Position numbers and translations under genes: made by a program. Positions 6,977 to 14,670 of a stretch of DNA of 34,470 nucleotides are shown here, piece by piece. The stretch lies in the NCBI GenBank assembly GCA_903834785.1, contig CAILKP010000030.1, positions 1 through 34,470 on the forward strand, given 5' to 3'. This DNA is from an uncultured bacterium. Its GTDB lineage: Bacteria > Planctomycetota > Phycisphaerae > Phycisphaerales > UBA1924. Under the pieces are notes generated by a model that searched no databases, had not been told where the DNA came from, and worked only from the letters and a program-made list of their open reading frames with translations. Within the stretch, counting starts at the first letter, position 1. Every line of letters begins with the position of its first letter.

Positions 6977-8209
6977 TCAGAGGATTCGCTGGCTGGCGGG
7001 GAAGCTGCCCAGGACGACCAGTTCCTTGCAATGCTCGGAGGCCCGCTTGATGGCGCTGACGACACCCGGGTCGGTCTCGTGGCCCTCGGCGTCGATGAAG
7101 AACGTGTAACTGAAGTTCTTCAGGCCGCTGGGACGCTTGTCAATATGGGTGAGGTTGACGCCGGCGTGCTCGAAGTCTGAGAGCACCCGGGCCAGGGCAC
7201 CGGGCTTATTGAGCGTGGTGAACATGACCGAGGTCTTGTCCCTGCCGCTGCGCTGGGCGGCGTGGTGGCCGAGGACGAAGAAGCGGGTGACGTTGCCGGG
7301 GTTGTCCTCGATGCGGTCAAACAGAGCGTTGACGCCGTAGAGCGTGCCGGCCAGTGCGCTGCCGATGGCGGCCCAGGTGCACGGGCCGCCGGACTTTTCG
7401 GCGGCCAAACGGACGGACTCCTCACCGACCATCTGCACAGCGCGGGAGCTGCTTGGCGCGGGGACGAGTTCGGCTTTGGGGTACTGCTGGGCAAGCCAGG
7501 TGCGGCACTGGCTGAAGATCTCAGGCTTGCTGAGGATGCGGGTGACCCGGGCGGGCTCGCAGTTGGCCATCAGCGTGTGGTGGACGGCAAGCTGGACTTC
7601 GGCACAGATGCGCACCGGCAGGCGGTCGCGGGCGTGGCCCTTGCCGCGGGCGGGTTCGGAGAGGGCGACGAGTTGATCGAGCGTTTCGCCGATGCCGCCG
7701 ATGACGGAGTTTTCGATGGGGACCAGGCCGTAGTCGACGTGGCCGCGCTTGAGCTCGGTAAAGACGCCGGCGATCTCGTGGAGGTTCTCGAAGCTGACCG
7801 AGGAGCCGAAGTGGCCGACCGCCGCGGCGTGCGAGAACGAGCCCGGCGGGCCAAGGAAGCCGATGCGGAGCGGACGCTCGAGCTGGATGGAGCCGGACAT
7901 GATCTCGCGCCAGATGCCCTCGATGGTGCGCTCGGCCAGCAGGCCGCCGCTGGCGGCGTTGAGCTTGAGCACGCGGTCGAGAACCTCGGCCTCGCGGTGG
8001 GGGGCGTAGATCGGGACACCGGAGGTCTGCTTGGCCTTGCCGATCTGCACGACGAGTTCGGAGCGCTCGTGGAGCAGGCGGATGAGCCGCTGGTCGATGG
8101 CATCAATGGCGTGGCGCAGGCGAGAGAGATCCGCCGGGGCGGCGGGGGGCTGACCTGGCTTGGAGGCTTGGGCCGGGCTGGATTTGGCCGCGGAGGGTTT
8201 TCTGGGCAT
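6977..8209 (-). CDS. pheA: Bifunctional chorismate mutase / prephenate dehydratase (P-protein)
   Basis: It converts chorismate to prephenate and then to phenylpyruvate in phenylalanine synthesis. After a Pro/Ala-rich lead (1-27) comes an AroQ-type chorismate mutase (about 28-110), with R32, R49, K60 and R72-E73 aligning to the E. coli catalytic set. The dehydratase domain (about 114-312) starts IGFLGPPGSFSH and carries the catalytic TRF motif at 308-310. A C-terminal ACT domain (about 326-410) has GALA at 337-340. The usual ESRP phenylalanine-binding motif reads DKRP (357-360), so feedback inhibition may be altered. The length (410 aa) is normal for fused P-proteins. A gap of 220 bases without a recognisable structure separates it from the FtsK-like operon on the same strand. 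Confidence 0.95.
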   Translation of the reverse strand: MPRKPSAAKSSPAQASKPGQPPAAPADLSRLRHAIDAIDQRLIRLLHERSELVVQIGKAKQTSGVPIYAPHREAEVLDRVLKLNAASGGLLAERTIEGIWREIMSGSIQLERPLRIGFLGPPGSFSHAAAVGHFGSSVSFENLHEIAGVFTELKRGHVDYGLVPIENSVIGGIGETLDQLVALSEPARGKGHARDRLPVRICAEVQLAVHHTLMANCEPARVTRILSKPEIFSQCRTWLAQQYPKAELVPAPSSSRAVQMVGEESVRLAAEKSGGPCTWAAIGSALAGTLYGVNALFDRIEDNPGNVTRFFVLGHHAAQRSGRDKTSVMFTTLNKPGALARVLSDFEHAGVNLTHIDKRPSGLKNFSYTFFIDAEGHETDPGVVSAIKRASEHCKELVVLGSFPASQRIL

Positions 8210-8359
8210 GGCGGGTCAGGGCGAGGGGCTAGTCGGGGCGGGGCGGCCAAAGCCGAGGGGCAGGGGCTGGGCAGGAGATCGGACGTTTGGCGGGTCAGGG
8301 ATCGCCCAGGAGGGCAGTTGAGAGCGTGCGAGTTCTCGGACTTTCCCCAGATTCAGAGT

Positions 8360-8379
8360 TTATCGACAGATTTTCCACA
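8360..8379 (+). promoter_or_regulatory. Pair of DnaA-box-like 9-mers in a divergent intergenic region
   Basis: TTATCGACA (8360-8368) and TTTTCCACA (8371-8379) each differ by one base from the consensus DnaA box TTATCCACA. They are in the same orientation, two bases apart, between pheA (minus) and the small plus-strand gene at 8412. The stretch is T-rich compared with its surroundings. Chance occurrence cannot be excluded. Confidence 0.3.
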
Positions 8380-8411
8380 GCCGCGGCGGGAGGTTGGACG
8401 ATATCAGCACT

Positions 8412-8708
8412 ATGAGCACGTTTGGAACCAACGTGGCTCAATCTCTCGCCGGTGCGGCGAATGCCCAGCACCTGGCGAAGGTTGACCGGGACCGCAAGGT
8501 GACGGTGAAGCCGACCCCGATAACGGGTCATGCCGCCGACGAGGTGATCACCTCGCCCGAGGCACTGGCGCGGGCGGGGGAGACGGACCCCGACGGCAAG
8601 GCCAAGGACCAGCCGCACGAGCACCCGGACCGTCGCAAGCCGAGTTCGGGAAGAGGCGATGCTGCCGGCAATGGGCCGGAAGTGGTGCATCTGGACCTTC
8701 AGGGCTGA
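8412..8708 (+). CDS. Small hypothetical protein (98 aa) with MSTFGTNVAQS start
   Basis: Function unknown. The N-terminal 30 residues (MSTFGTNVAQSLAGAANAQH, then a basic DRDRK segment) look helical. The remainder is polar, rich in Asp, Pro, Lys and Gly, and probably disordered; it ends HLDLQG. There is no signal peptide and no membrane segment. The ATG at 8412 is preferred because the start fits a short conserved-looking helix. A TTG at 8394 in the same frame is abutted by GGGAGG, too close for a normal ribosome site. It is the only plus-strand gene between 1263 and 14670 and is followed by a good terminator, which supports it being a real transcription unit. Confidence 0.6.
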   Translation: MSTFGTNVAQSLAGAANAQHLAKVDRDRKVTVKPTPITGHAADEVITSPEALARAGETDPDGKAKDQPHEHPDRRKPSSGRGDAAGNGPEVVHLDLQG

Positions 8709-8752
8709 GCGTGGGCTTGACGGGCGGCCTCTGCTACAGGCACGTATTCGAA

Positions 8753-8787
8753 CGCGACCTCCCGGAAGGCCGGGAGGTTGCGGTGTT
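8753..8787 (+). terminator. Rho-independent terminator after the 98-aa gene
   Basis: A 13-bp stem (8753-8765 with 8770-8782) with an AAGG loop is followed by GTGTTTT. It lies between the small plus-strand gene and the convergent carbonic anhydrase gene. The T-run is only on the plus side. Confidence 0.75.
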
Positions 8788-8817
8788 TTCTGGATCAGTT
8801 TGATCGACTGTCGGCGA

Positions 8818-9918
8818 TCAGTGTCCGCCCTTGGCGGGCTCGGCGTTGGCCGTGGCGGATTTTGCGGGGGCCGCATCCTTTTCCATCGCGGCGAGAAGCT
8901 CGGTCTGCCAGGGGTGCTCACCAAGGAACTCGACCTTGCCGGTGGAGATATCACAGACCGCACCGACGACTTTGACCTTGCCTGAGGCGATCAGCTCGCG
9001 AATCTCCGAGGAGTTCTTGGCCAGGTCGAAGATCGTCTGCCAGACGTTCTCTTTGACGGCGAGTGCAGCGAGTTCCGGGCCTTGGGCGGAGGGGTTGGCA
9101 CGGCGGGCACGTTCAACGGCGGGGTTGATGCTGGCGACGAGCTGGCCGACCTTGCCGTGCAGCTCTGCACCGCTGGCCGCGGCGGCGACGGCTCCGCACT
9201 TGGTGTGGCCCATGACGACGAGCAGGGGGGTCTTGAGGTGGCCGAGGCCATATTCAATGGTGCCGGTCTCGCTGTCGCCGGCGATGTTGCCGGCGACGCG
9301 GATGACAAAGATATCGCCGACGCCACGGTCAAAGACGCGCTCGACGGGCAGGCGGCTGTCGGCGCAGGTCAAGACGGTGACGAAGGGCTTCTGGCCGTTG
9401 TCAGCGACGCTCTGACGGCGCTGGGACGAGGTGTTGGGATTGGTCTGGGAATTTGAGAGCCAGCGGAGGTTGCCTTCCTTGAGCAGAAAGAGGGCCTTGT
9501 CGGCATCGACGGGCGCATCTTCGGGCTCTGCCTTGGCGGCGGGCTTGGATTCCGCCTTGCCTTCAGCGGGCTTGGCTGCGGGCTTGACATTGGAGAGCTG
9601 GGCTGTCTCCTTGACGGCTGGTGCGGCGGTGGATGCGGGCTTGGCTGCCGGAGCTGCGCCGTGGGCGGGGGCTGCGGCAGGCGCAGATGCTGCGGGCTTG
9701 GCGGGTGCCTTGGCGGCCGGTGCTGCAGCGGGAGCGTGGGTGGGTGCCGCGCCATGGGCGGGATCAGCGTGGGCACCGTGTTCTGGCGCAAAGCCGCTTG
9801 CGGCCGAGGCCAGCAGCGAAGCGGCCAGTACGGCAGTCATCCCATGTGAACGACCGCGGACAACTTCTGCCAGCGGGTGGAAGAGGCGCAGACATGACAC
9901 GGCGGCGTAGGGCTTCAT
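8818..9918 (-). CDS. Beta-class carbonic anhydrase with signal-peptide-like N-terminus and Ala/Pro/Lys-rich linker
   Basis: It interconverts CO2 and bicarbonate. The 366-residue product has a hydrophobic stretch at about 27-45 ending in Ala residues, a long Ala/Pro/Lys/His-rich low-complexity linker (about 46-138), and a beta-carbonic anhydrase domain (about 140-350). The zinc-site motifs are intact: CADSR at C185-D187-R189, and HTKCG with H238 and C241. Beta-class enzymes are usually cytoplasmic. The N-terminus here suggests export to the periplasm or cell surface, with the linker as a spacer. The ATG at 9918 (MKPYAAV) was chosen for its charged n-region; a start at 9948 is possible. A second low-complexity tail ends in KGGH. 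Confidence 0.88.
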   Translation of the reverse strand: MKPYAAVSCLRLFHPLAEVVRGRSHGMTAVLAASLLASAASGFAPEHGAHADPAHGAAPTHAPAAAPAAKAPAKPAASAPAAAPAHGAAPAAKPASTAAPAVKETAQLSNVKPAAKPAEGKAESKPAAKAEPEDAPVDADKALFLLKEGNLRWLSNSQTNPNTSSQRRQSVADNGQKPFVTVLTCADSRLPVERVFDRGVGDIFVIRVAGNIAGDSETGTIEYGLGHLKTPLLVVMGHTKCGAVAAAASGAELHGKVGQLVASINPAVERARRANPSAQGPELAALAVKENVWQTIFDLAKNSSEIRELIASGKVKVVGAVCDISTGKVEFLGEHPWQTELLAAMEKDAAPAKSATANAEPAKGGH

Positions 9919-10065
9919 GTCAGAACAGATCGGGCCGCGAAGGCGCATCGATAACGGTGAACGCCAAGGGGCAATCGGAGTCGGATCCGGGGATTCCGAT
10001 TAGATGGGTTGGCGATGATTGCGCTGAACGATCCGGGGAGATAACTGCGGCATCCGGCCGCGGGG

Positions 10066-10347
10066 TCATCCGCCGGAGCTGGGGGGGGCCGGCGGTGCCG
10101 CAGGCTTGGCGGGATCGGCAGGTGAGGCGGGCGTTGCCGCGGGCTTGTCCCTGGCATCTTCCTCGACCTGGAACTTGTCCAGGGAGTCGGAGAGTGACTG
10201 CTGGTTCTTCTCCAGCGTGTCGCGGGCATTGGGCGGCGGGGACTTCTCTTTGCAGCCTGACAGACCTGAGAGGACGGTCAGGGCGCTGAGTGTCATGACA
10301 AAAACCGCCGCGGAGCGTGGGAACCGGTTCTGGTGGAGCCGGTTCAT
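10066..10347 (-). CDS. Small lipoprotein (93 aa)
   Basis: The N-terminus is basic (MNRLHQNRFPR), followed by a hydrophobic segment and the lipobox L29-S-G-C32, so the mature protein would start at C32 and be lipid-anchored. The mature part has a short charged helical stretch (about 40-65) and a Pro/Ala-rich tail. No function is recognisable. The ATG at 10347 is chosen because it gives a standard lipoprotein signal; the frame is open to 10404 but adds a non-signal lead. It lies in a same-strand series between the 110-aa gene and the carbonic anhydrase. Confidence 0.75.
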   Translation of the reverse strand: MNRLHQNRFPRSAAVFVMTLSALTVLSGLSGCKEKSPPPNARDTLEKNQQSLSDSLDKFQVEEDARDKPAATPASPADPAKPAAPPAPPSSGG

Positions 10348-10431
10348 GGGCTCAGCGGCGGCGTGTTGCTGGATGGAGTCGGTAGCACCGGCAGTCATGC
10401 CCAAAGGGTACGTGGGCAGGGGAACGCCGGG

Positions 10432-10764
10432 TTACGACACGTTGCGGAGCGGCATGGCGCGGCCGTAGGGCGACCGAGCGGCGGCTGCGGCTGCAGCGGC
10501 GGCGGCCGCGTTGCCGATCGAGCCGTTGGAGCCCGGAAGCGGTGCGGCTCGGCCGGTGCCGATCTGCTGCGAGCCGTTCTGGGCTGAGGCGGCCTCGGCG
10601 GCACCGATCGTCTGATTGGCGATGGCCGAGTTGGTGAGGGCCGGCGGGGGGTTGCCGGAGGTGACGGTGGGGGCGGTGCGACGCTCACGGAGCGAGTCGA
10701 TCCGCTGATCGAGCTTGCCGAGAATCGCTTTGACTTGAGAGAACGTCTTATCTGACGTTGACAT
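10432..10764 (-). CDS. Small hypothetical protein (110 aa) with poly-alanine tract
   Basis: The first 30 residues (MSTSDKTFSQVKAILGKLDQ then RIDSLRERR) form a charged amphipathic helix. The remainder is Ala/Asn/Gly/Ser-rich and includes a run of about eleven alanines (about 87-97), ending SPYGRAMPLRNVS. A Shine-Dalgarno-like GGAG (10772-10775 on the complementary strand) lies 7 bases before the ATG at 10764, one of the few clear ribosome sites here and the reason for choosing this start over 10827. No signal peptide or known domain. The upstream gap (10765-11021) shows no structure I can define. Confidence 0.65.
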   Translation of the reverse strand: MSTSDKTFSQVKAILGKLDQRIDSLRERRTAPTVTSGNPPPALTNSAIANQTIGAAEAASAQNGSQQIGTGRAAPLPGSNGSIGNAAAAAAAAAAARSPYGRAMPLRNVS

Positions 10765-11021
10765 GGTTGCACTCCATTGCTGGAGTGGTCTATCGTCGCA
10801 TGAGGGTGGCACCTTCGTTGCGGACATTCACAACCGTCAATGTCGTGCGCGTCTGATGCGTGTTGTACCGGTTGCACCAGCGGTGCGAGGGACTGGCACG
10901 CGGGATGCTCCGATAGCAAAGTGCGTGCGCGGATGAAGTTGAGCTGGCGGTGGATGAAGCGGGGCTGCCAGGGCTTGCCCAGCCGGAATAAACGGAACCG
11001 GGGGTGCGTCCGGCGGCGGCG

Positions 11022-11957
11022 CTAGGCGTCGGCGAAGTCGTAGCGTGCCGCGTAGCGGCCGGACTGTGACCATGCGAGCTGGCGGAGGACATCATTGAGC
11101 AGGGCCGAGGCACCGAAGCGGAAGAAACGCGGTGTGAGCCACGCACCGTTGTGCAGCGAGCCCATGGTTTCCTTGAGCATGACGAGGTAGTGGAGGGCCT
11201 GCTTGGAGGTGCGGATGCCGCCGGCGGGCTTCATGCCGATGACCTGGCCGGTGGCCAGATAGTGGTCGCGGATGGCCTCGAGCATGACCAGGGTGATGGG
11301 CATGGTGGCGGCGGGCTCGACCTTGCCGGTGGAGGTTTTGATGAACGCGTCGGGAGAGCCGGCCTCGGCCAGGGCTGCGATAGCCAGATCGCTGGCGTAG
11401 CGAACGGCGTCGTAGGTTTCGAGCTCGCCGGTTTCGAGGATGACCTTGAGGTGGGCTGTGCCGCAGGCCTCGGCCGTGGCGCGGATTTCATCGCTGATGC
11501 GGCGGTACTCGCCAGCGAGGAACAGGCCCCGGGAGATGACCATGTCGATCTCGTCGGCCCCGGCCTCCACGGCGCGGCGGGTGTCGTCGAGGCGCACTTT
11601 CAGCGGGTACTGGCCGGAGGGAAAGCCAGTGGCCACGGCGGCGAGTTTGACGTTGTGGGCCGTGCCCTCGGCTGCGGCAAAGTCGAGCTCGCGGCGGGCG
11701 ACGTGCACCAGGGCCGGATAAATACACACGGCGGCGACGTGGGGAACGTCGATCACGCCATCGCCGGGGTTCACGGCTTTGCGGCACAGCGAGCGGACCT
11801 TCTCCGGGCTGTCCTTGCCCTCCAGCGTGGTCAGGTCGATCATGGTGGCGGTCAGGCGAAGACCGGCGACTTTGGTTGCACCCTTAATGGAGCGTTTTGT
11901 AAAGCTGGCGGCCCGCTGGTCGGCCATGACCTTATCGATGGTGTGGCGAGTGATCAT
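11022..11957 (-). CDS. deoC: Deoxyribose-phosphate aldolase
   Basis: A class I aldolase that cleaves 2-deoxyribose 5-phosphate to glyceraldehyde 3-phosphate and acetaldehyde in deoxynucleoside breakdown. The 311-residue TIM-barrel protein carries the catalytic set: D138 in ADEIDMVI, the Schiff-base K207 in FIKTSTGK, and K243 in IGMKPAGGIRTS. The first 30 residues (to GATKVAGL) and the C-terminal tail (to RYDFADA) lengthen it slightly over the E. coli enzyme, as in the longer eukaryotic-like subgroup. It starts 33 bases after the stop of the CX4CH protein, on the same strand, so co-transcription with that gene and nadK is plausible although no functional link is obvious. Confidence 0.95.
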   Translation of the reverse strand: MITRHTIDKVMADQRAASFTKRSIKGATKVAGLRLTATMIDLTTLEGKDSPEKVRSLCRKAVNPGDGVIDVPHVAAVCIYPALVHVARRELDFAAAEGTAHNVKLAAVATGFPSGQYPLKVRLDDTRRAVEAGADEIDMVISRGLFLAGEYRRISDEIRATAEACGTAHLKVILETGELETYDAVRYASDLAIAALAEAGSPDAFIKTSTGKVEPAATMPITLVMLEAIRDHYLATGQVIGMKPAGGIRTSKQALHYLVMLKETMGSLHNGAWLTPRFFRFGASALLNDVLRQLAWSQSGRYAARYDFADA

Positions 11958-11990
11958 GGTGGAGTCCTGTGCAGGTTACCGGGTCACGGA

Positions 11991-13430
11991 TCAGCGGGGC
12001 GGGGCGGCGGGCTTGCCGGGGGCTTCGGGGGCGAGCGGCTGGAGCGGGCGAAGCGGCTTGTAGTCGATCTGATAGTCCGGGCGAGGGCGGTACATGGACC
12101 GGATCCAAGCCATGGTGTCGGTGAAGCGACGATCAGACGGGGAGCGGAAGGCGGGCTTCCAGGCGTCGACGTTGTTCTCGCCGCGGGGGACGGCGGGGTG
12201 CTTGGTCAGCGAGTCGGCACGGGGCAGGCCGTATTGCAGGAGGGGGGAGCGCTCGGGGTTGTCGTAGTCGATGAGCGACTTGCCGGCGGCGGTCTTGAAG
12301 TTCTCCAGGATGAAGAAGTTGGTGTAGACCGTGGCGTCGGAGTTGGGGCGGCGGTTCATCAGCACGAGGCGGCCGGCCTCCATGCCGCCGTGGCAGGCGT
12401 TGGTGGCGCAGCTGTTGAGGATGTAGGTTGTCAGCACGGAGTCACGGAAGCGGGCCATGCTTTCGGGCTGGCCGAGTACCTTGACCTGGCCGTAGGCATC
12501 GCGGGCCTTGAGCCGGAAGAGAAGGTCGAGCTGCTCGACCGGGGCCTGGCGAAGGACGGCATCACGACCCTCCCGCGTGGCCGGGACCAGCGGGTGGCCG
12601 GCGAACTGTTCGAGAGCTCTTGCCATGGCCTCGCGCGGGATTGCCAGCGCGGGCGGCTTGGTCAGGTCGACCTCGAAGACCTTGATGAGGTTGATCTGCT
12701 CGGCAGAGAGCAGCGGGATGCTGGTGACGGTGACCGAATCGGGATTCGGCGGCTCATCGGAGAGCGGGCCGCGATTGGTCTCGTCGCCGGGGGCGGCATC
12801 ACGGAGCATGACCTGGGTGCGGATCATCTCGCGGAGCCGGCGGGCGGGGCCGTGGTCGGGGGAACGGTTCAGGACCGCGTCGATCTCGACTTTGGCTGCA
12901 TCGAGTTGGCCGCGGCGGACCAGCCACTCGGTGAGACTGATCAACTGGTCGGTGTCAGAATCATCGATGGCGGCGCGCATCTGCTTGTAGCGGGCCTGCA
13001 CGGAGGGAAGGCGACGGACGGAGGCGACTTTGTCAGCGGTGAACGTCGTGTCGATCTTGCCGATGCGCAGGACGACGCCGGAGGCAGTCTGGGAGACCAG
13101 AACGCCCTCAACCTGCTCGCCGGTGGCGAGGGTGACGACGGCTTCGGGCGGTTCTTCCGGCTGGTTTGTGGCGGGGGGCTGTGCCGGGGCAGGGGTGGGC
13201 GTAGGGGTGGGTGCGGACGGCGAAGGCGCTGGTGCCGCAGCGACAGGAGCGGGTGTCGGAGCGGGTGTGGGGCTCGGCGCGGGAGCTGTTGCTGGTGCAG
13301 CCGCGGCTGGTCCGTCATCGGTGCGGGCGGATGCTGCATGAACGGAGACAACAGAGATGCCTGCCGCTGACAAGAGGCTGGCGGCAAGCAGGCGAGTGGT
13401 CGGTCTGTTGTACTTCACAGGGCGGGGCAT
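11991..13430 (-). CDS. Secreted protein with single CX4CH (heme c-like) motif
   Basis: The 479-residue product has a signal peptide (about 1-33, basic then LLAASLLSAAGISVVSVHAASA), a long Pro/Ala/Thr-rich linker (about 36-92), and a small beta domain (about 95-140, LATGEQVEGVLV...), which resembles the short SH3-like segments I know from planctomycete proteins. A helical repeat-like part (about 145-215) and a C-terminal domain follow. The C-terminal domain holds C341-ATNA-C346-H347-GG, a CX4CH pattern. CX4CH is a known variant heme c attachment motif, so it may be a monoheme cytochrome-like protein; the two Cys could instead form a disulfide. The ATG at 13430 gives the signal peptide. Longer frames to 13541 overlap nadK and were rejected. 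nadK ends 83 bases upstream. Confidence 0.75.
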   Translation of the reverse strand: MPRPVKYNRPTTRLLAASLLSAAGISVVSVHAASARTDDGPAAAAPATAPAPSPTPAPTPAPVAAAPAPSPSAPTPTPTPAPAQPPATNQPEEPPEAVVTLATGEQVEGVLVSQTASGVVLRIGKIDTTFTADKVASVRRLPSVQARYKQMRAAIDDSDTDQLISLTEWLVRRGQLDAAKVEIDAVLNRSPDHGPARRLREMIRTQVMLRDAAPGDETNRGPLSDEPPNPDSVTVTSIPLLSAEQINLIKVFEVDLTKPPALAIPREAMARALEQFAGHPLVPATREGRDAVLRQAPVEQLDLLFRLKARDAYGQVKVLGQPESMARFRDSVLTTYILNSCATNACHGGMEAGRLVLMNRRPNSDATVYTNFFILENFKTAAGKSLIDYDNPERSPLLQYGLPRADSLTKHPAVPRGENNVDAWKPAFRSPSDRRFTDTMAWIRSMYRPRPDYQIDYKPLRPLQPLAPEAPGKPAAPPR

Positions 13431-13513
13431 CAGGGTCAATTGTGTCTTGCTGTCGGGCCGGTTCCACCAAATACCGTGGAAAATCCAAACTTGGGGGGGC
13501 GATCGGAGCTGCT

Positions 13514-14443
13514 TCAGGCCCTGGCGGGGCCGACACCCCATCGCATCTTGCTGGCGAGCGTTTCCCAGTAGCCGATCAGCGGGTTCTGGACGAAGCGAAC
13601 GGTGCGGTTATGGAGACGAGCGATGACCCGGTCGCCGGTGGAGAGCTTTGCGACATCGCGACCGTCGAGCAGCAGCACGGTACCCGATCCGCAGGAAACG
13701 CCCGAATCGGACAGGGGTTGCGGGTCGTTGGCCCGTTCCAGAAAGACATCGATGACGGAGCTTCCGCCAAGCACGACGGGCCGGAAGGCCAGCGAATGTG
13801 CGGCGATCGCCGTGACGCAGAGGGCGCGAACATCGGGGGCGACGATGGGACCACCGGCCGAGACGTTGTAGGCCGTTGAGCCGGCGGGAGTGCAGATGAT
13901 CAGGCCGTCACCGAGGATGCTGGGGCCGGGATGACCGTCGATCGACAGCCCGACTCGGATCATGCGGTGTGGCGGGCCGGCGATGATGGCCGCATCGTTG
14001 AGTGCCAGGTGGTAAGGTCCGTCGTGGTCGCGGTGCGGGTCCGCACCAAGTCGGACGGTCCGGACTTCAAGCAGCGGTCGCTCGATACATGCCAGTTCGC
14101 GGCCGTCAAAGAGCTGGGGGGCCTGGTCGATGAGGGCTTGAAGGTCAAACTCGGCCAGAAAGCCGAGTTTGCCGAAGTTTACGCCGAGCATCGGGAGATT
14201 GAGTGCAATCCACCGGCGGGTCTGGGCGAGGAGTGTGCCATCGCCACCGAGTGTGACAATGAGGTCGGCACCTTTGGCGTGGCGGACTGCTTCGGCGAGT
14301 TCCAGCGGTAGAGGGGAGTCGACGGCCGGCGTCTCGGTGACGATGGTGGCGCCCGTCTGTGTGATGGCCCGCCGCACTGTGGCGAGCTGTTCCCGAACTT
14401 CCGGCTTTCCGGTGTTGACAAGGAGGAGGATTCGTCGGCTCAT
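13514..14443 (-). CDS. nadK: NAD kinase
   Basis: It phosphorylates NAD to NADP using ATP or polyphosphate. The 309-residue product has the diagnostic GGDGT (66-70), NFGKLGFL (89-96), N149-D150, GDGLI (178-182) and TPAGSTAY (185-192) motifs in the right order and spacing. The ATG at 14443 (MSRRILLLVN) starts at the first beta-strand of the Rossmann-like domain, as usual. An open frame to 14605 adds non-homologous residues. The gene is divergent from glgP, with 227 bases between the two starts. Downstream genes on the same strand are the CX4CH protein and deoC. Confidence 0.95.
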   Translation of the reverse strand: MSRRILLLVNTGKPEVREQLATVRRAITQTGATIVTETPAVDSPLPLELAEAVRHAKGADLIVTLGGDGTLLAQTRRWIALNLPMLGVNFGKLGFLAEFDLQALIDQAPQLFDGRELACIERPLLEVRTVRLGADPHRDHDGPYHLALNDAAIIAGPPHRMIRVGLSIDGHPGPSILGDGLIICTPAGSTAYNVSAGGPIVAPDVRALCVTAIAAHSLAFRPVVLGGSSVIDVFLERANDPQPLSDSGVSCGSGTVLLLDGRDVAKLSTGDRVIARLHNRTVRFVQNPLIGYWETLASKMRWGVGPARA

Positions 14444-14520
14444 GCGGCTTAAGGGTAGATCGTGCGGGGCGGATACGGATAATCCGATGCGGACGTTCGG
14501 GAGGCATGCGGGTCCTGGCG

Positions 14521-14553
14521 GATTCGCCCTGCAAGCGATTGCAGGGCAGAATC
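14521..14553 (+). other. Strong hairpin with GCGA tetraloop between nadK and glgP
   Basis: A perfect 9-bp stem (14526-14534 with 14539-14547) closes a GCGA (GNRA-type) loop. It is extended by five further pairs (14521-14525 with 14549-14553) across a single bulged A. It lies 117 bases upstream of the glgP start and about 80 bases upstream of the divergent nadK start. There is no T-run on either side, so it is not a typical terminator. It could be a leader RNA element or an operator-like inverted repeat. Confidence 0.55.
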
Positions 14554-14670
14554 TGCTGGCATGGTGGAGCAGGGCCGATAAACTGAAGATGCACGGCGGT
14601 GTCAACTCCGACGTGATGTTCCCGGATTGGGCTCAGACCGTCTTTGAGTTGAGACGAAACACCCAACCGC

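Noticed and set aside
6757..7065. N-terminal extension of the 342-aa coiled-coil protein
   Set aside because: The extension is Pro/Arg/Ser-rich, overlaps the end of pheA, and has no features; a start at 6756 is more reasonable.
8360..8379. Replication origin suggested by two DnaA-like boxes
   Set aside because: Only two imperfect boxes, no nearby dnaA/dnaN/gidA and no AT-rich unwinding region; kept only as a weak regulatory site.
11151..13370. Long plus-strand open frame (about 740 codons) across deoC and the CX4CH protein gene
   Set aside because: It spans two well-supported minus-strand genes and their spacer and has a low-complexity translation; it is an antisense shadow.
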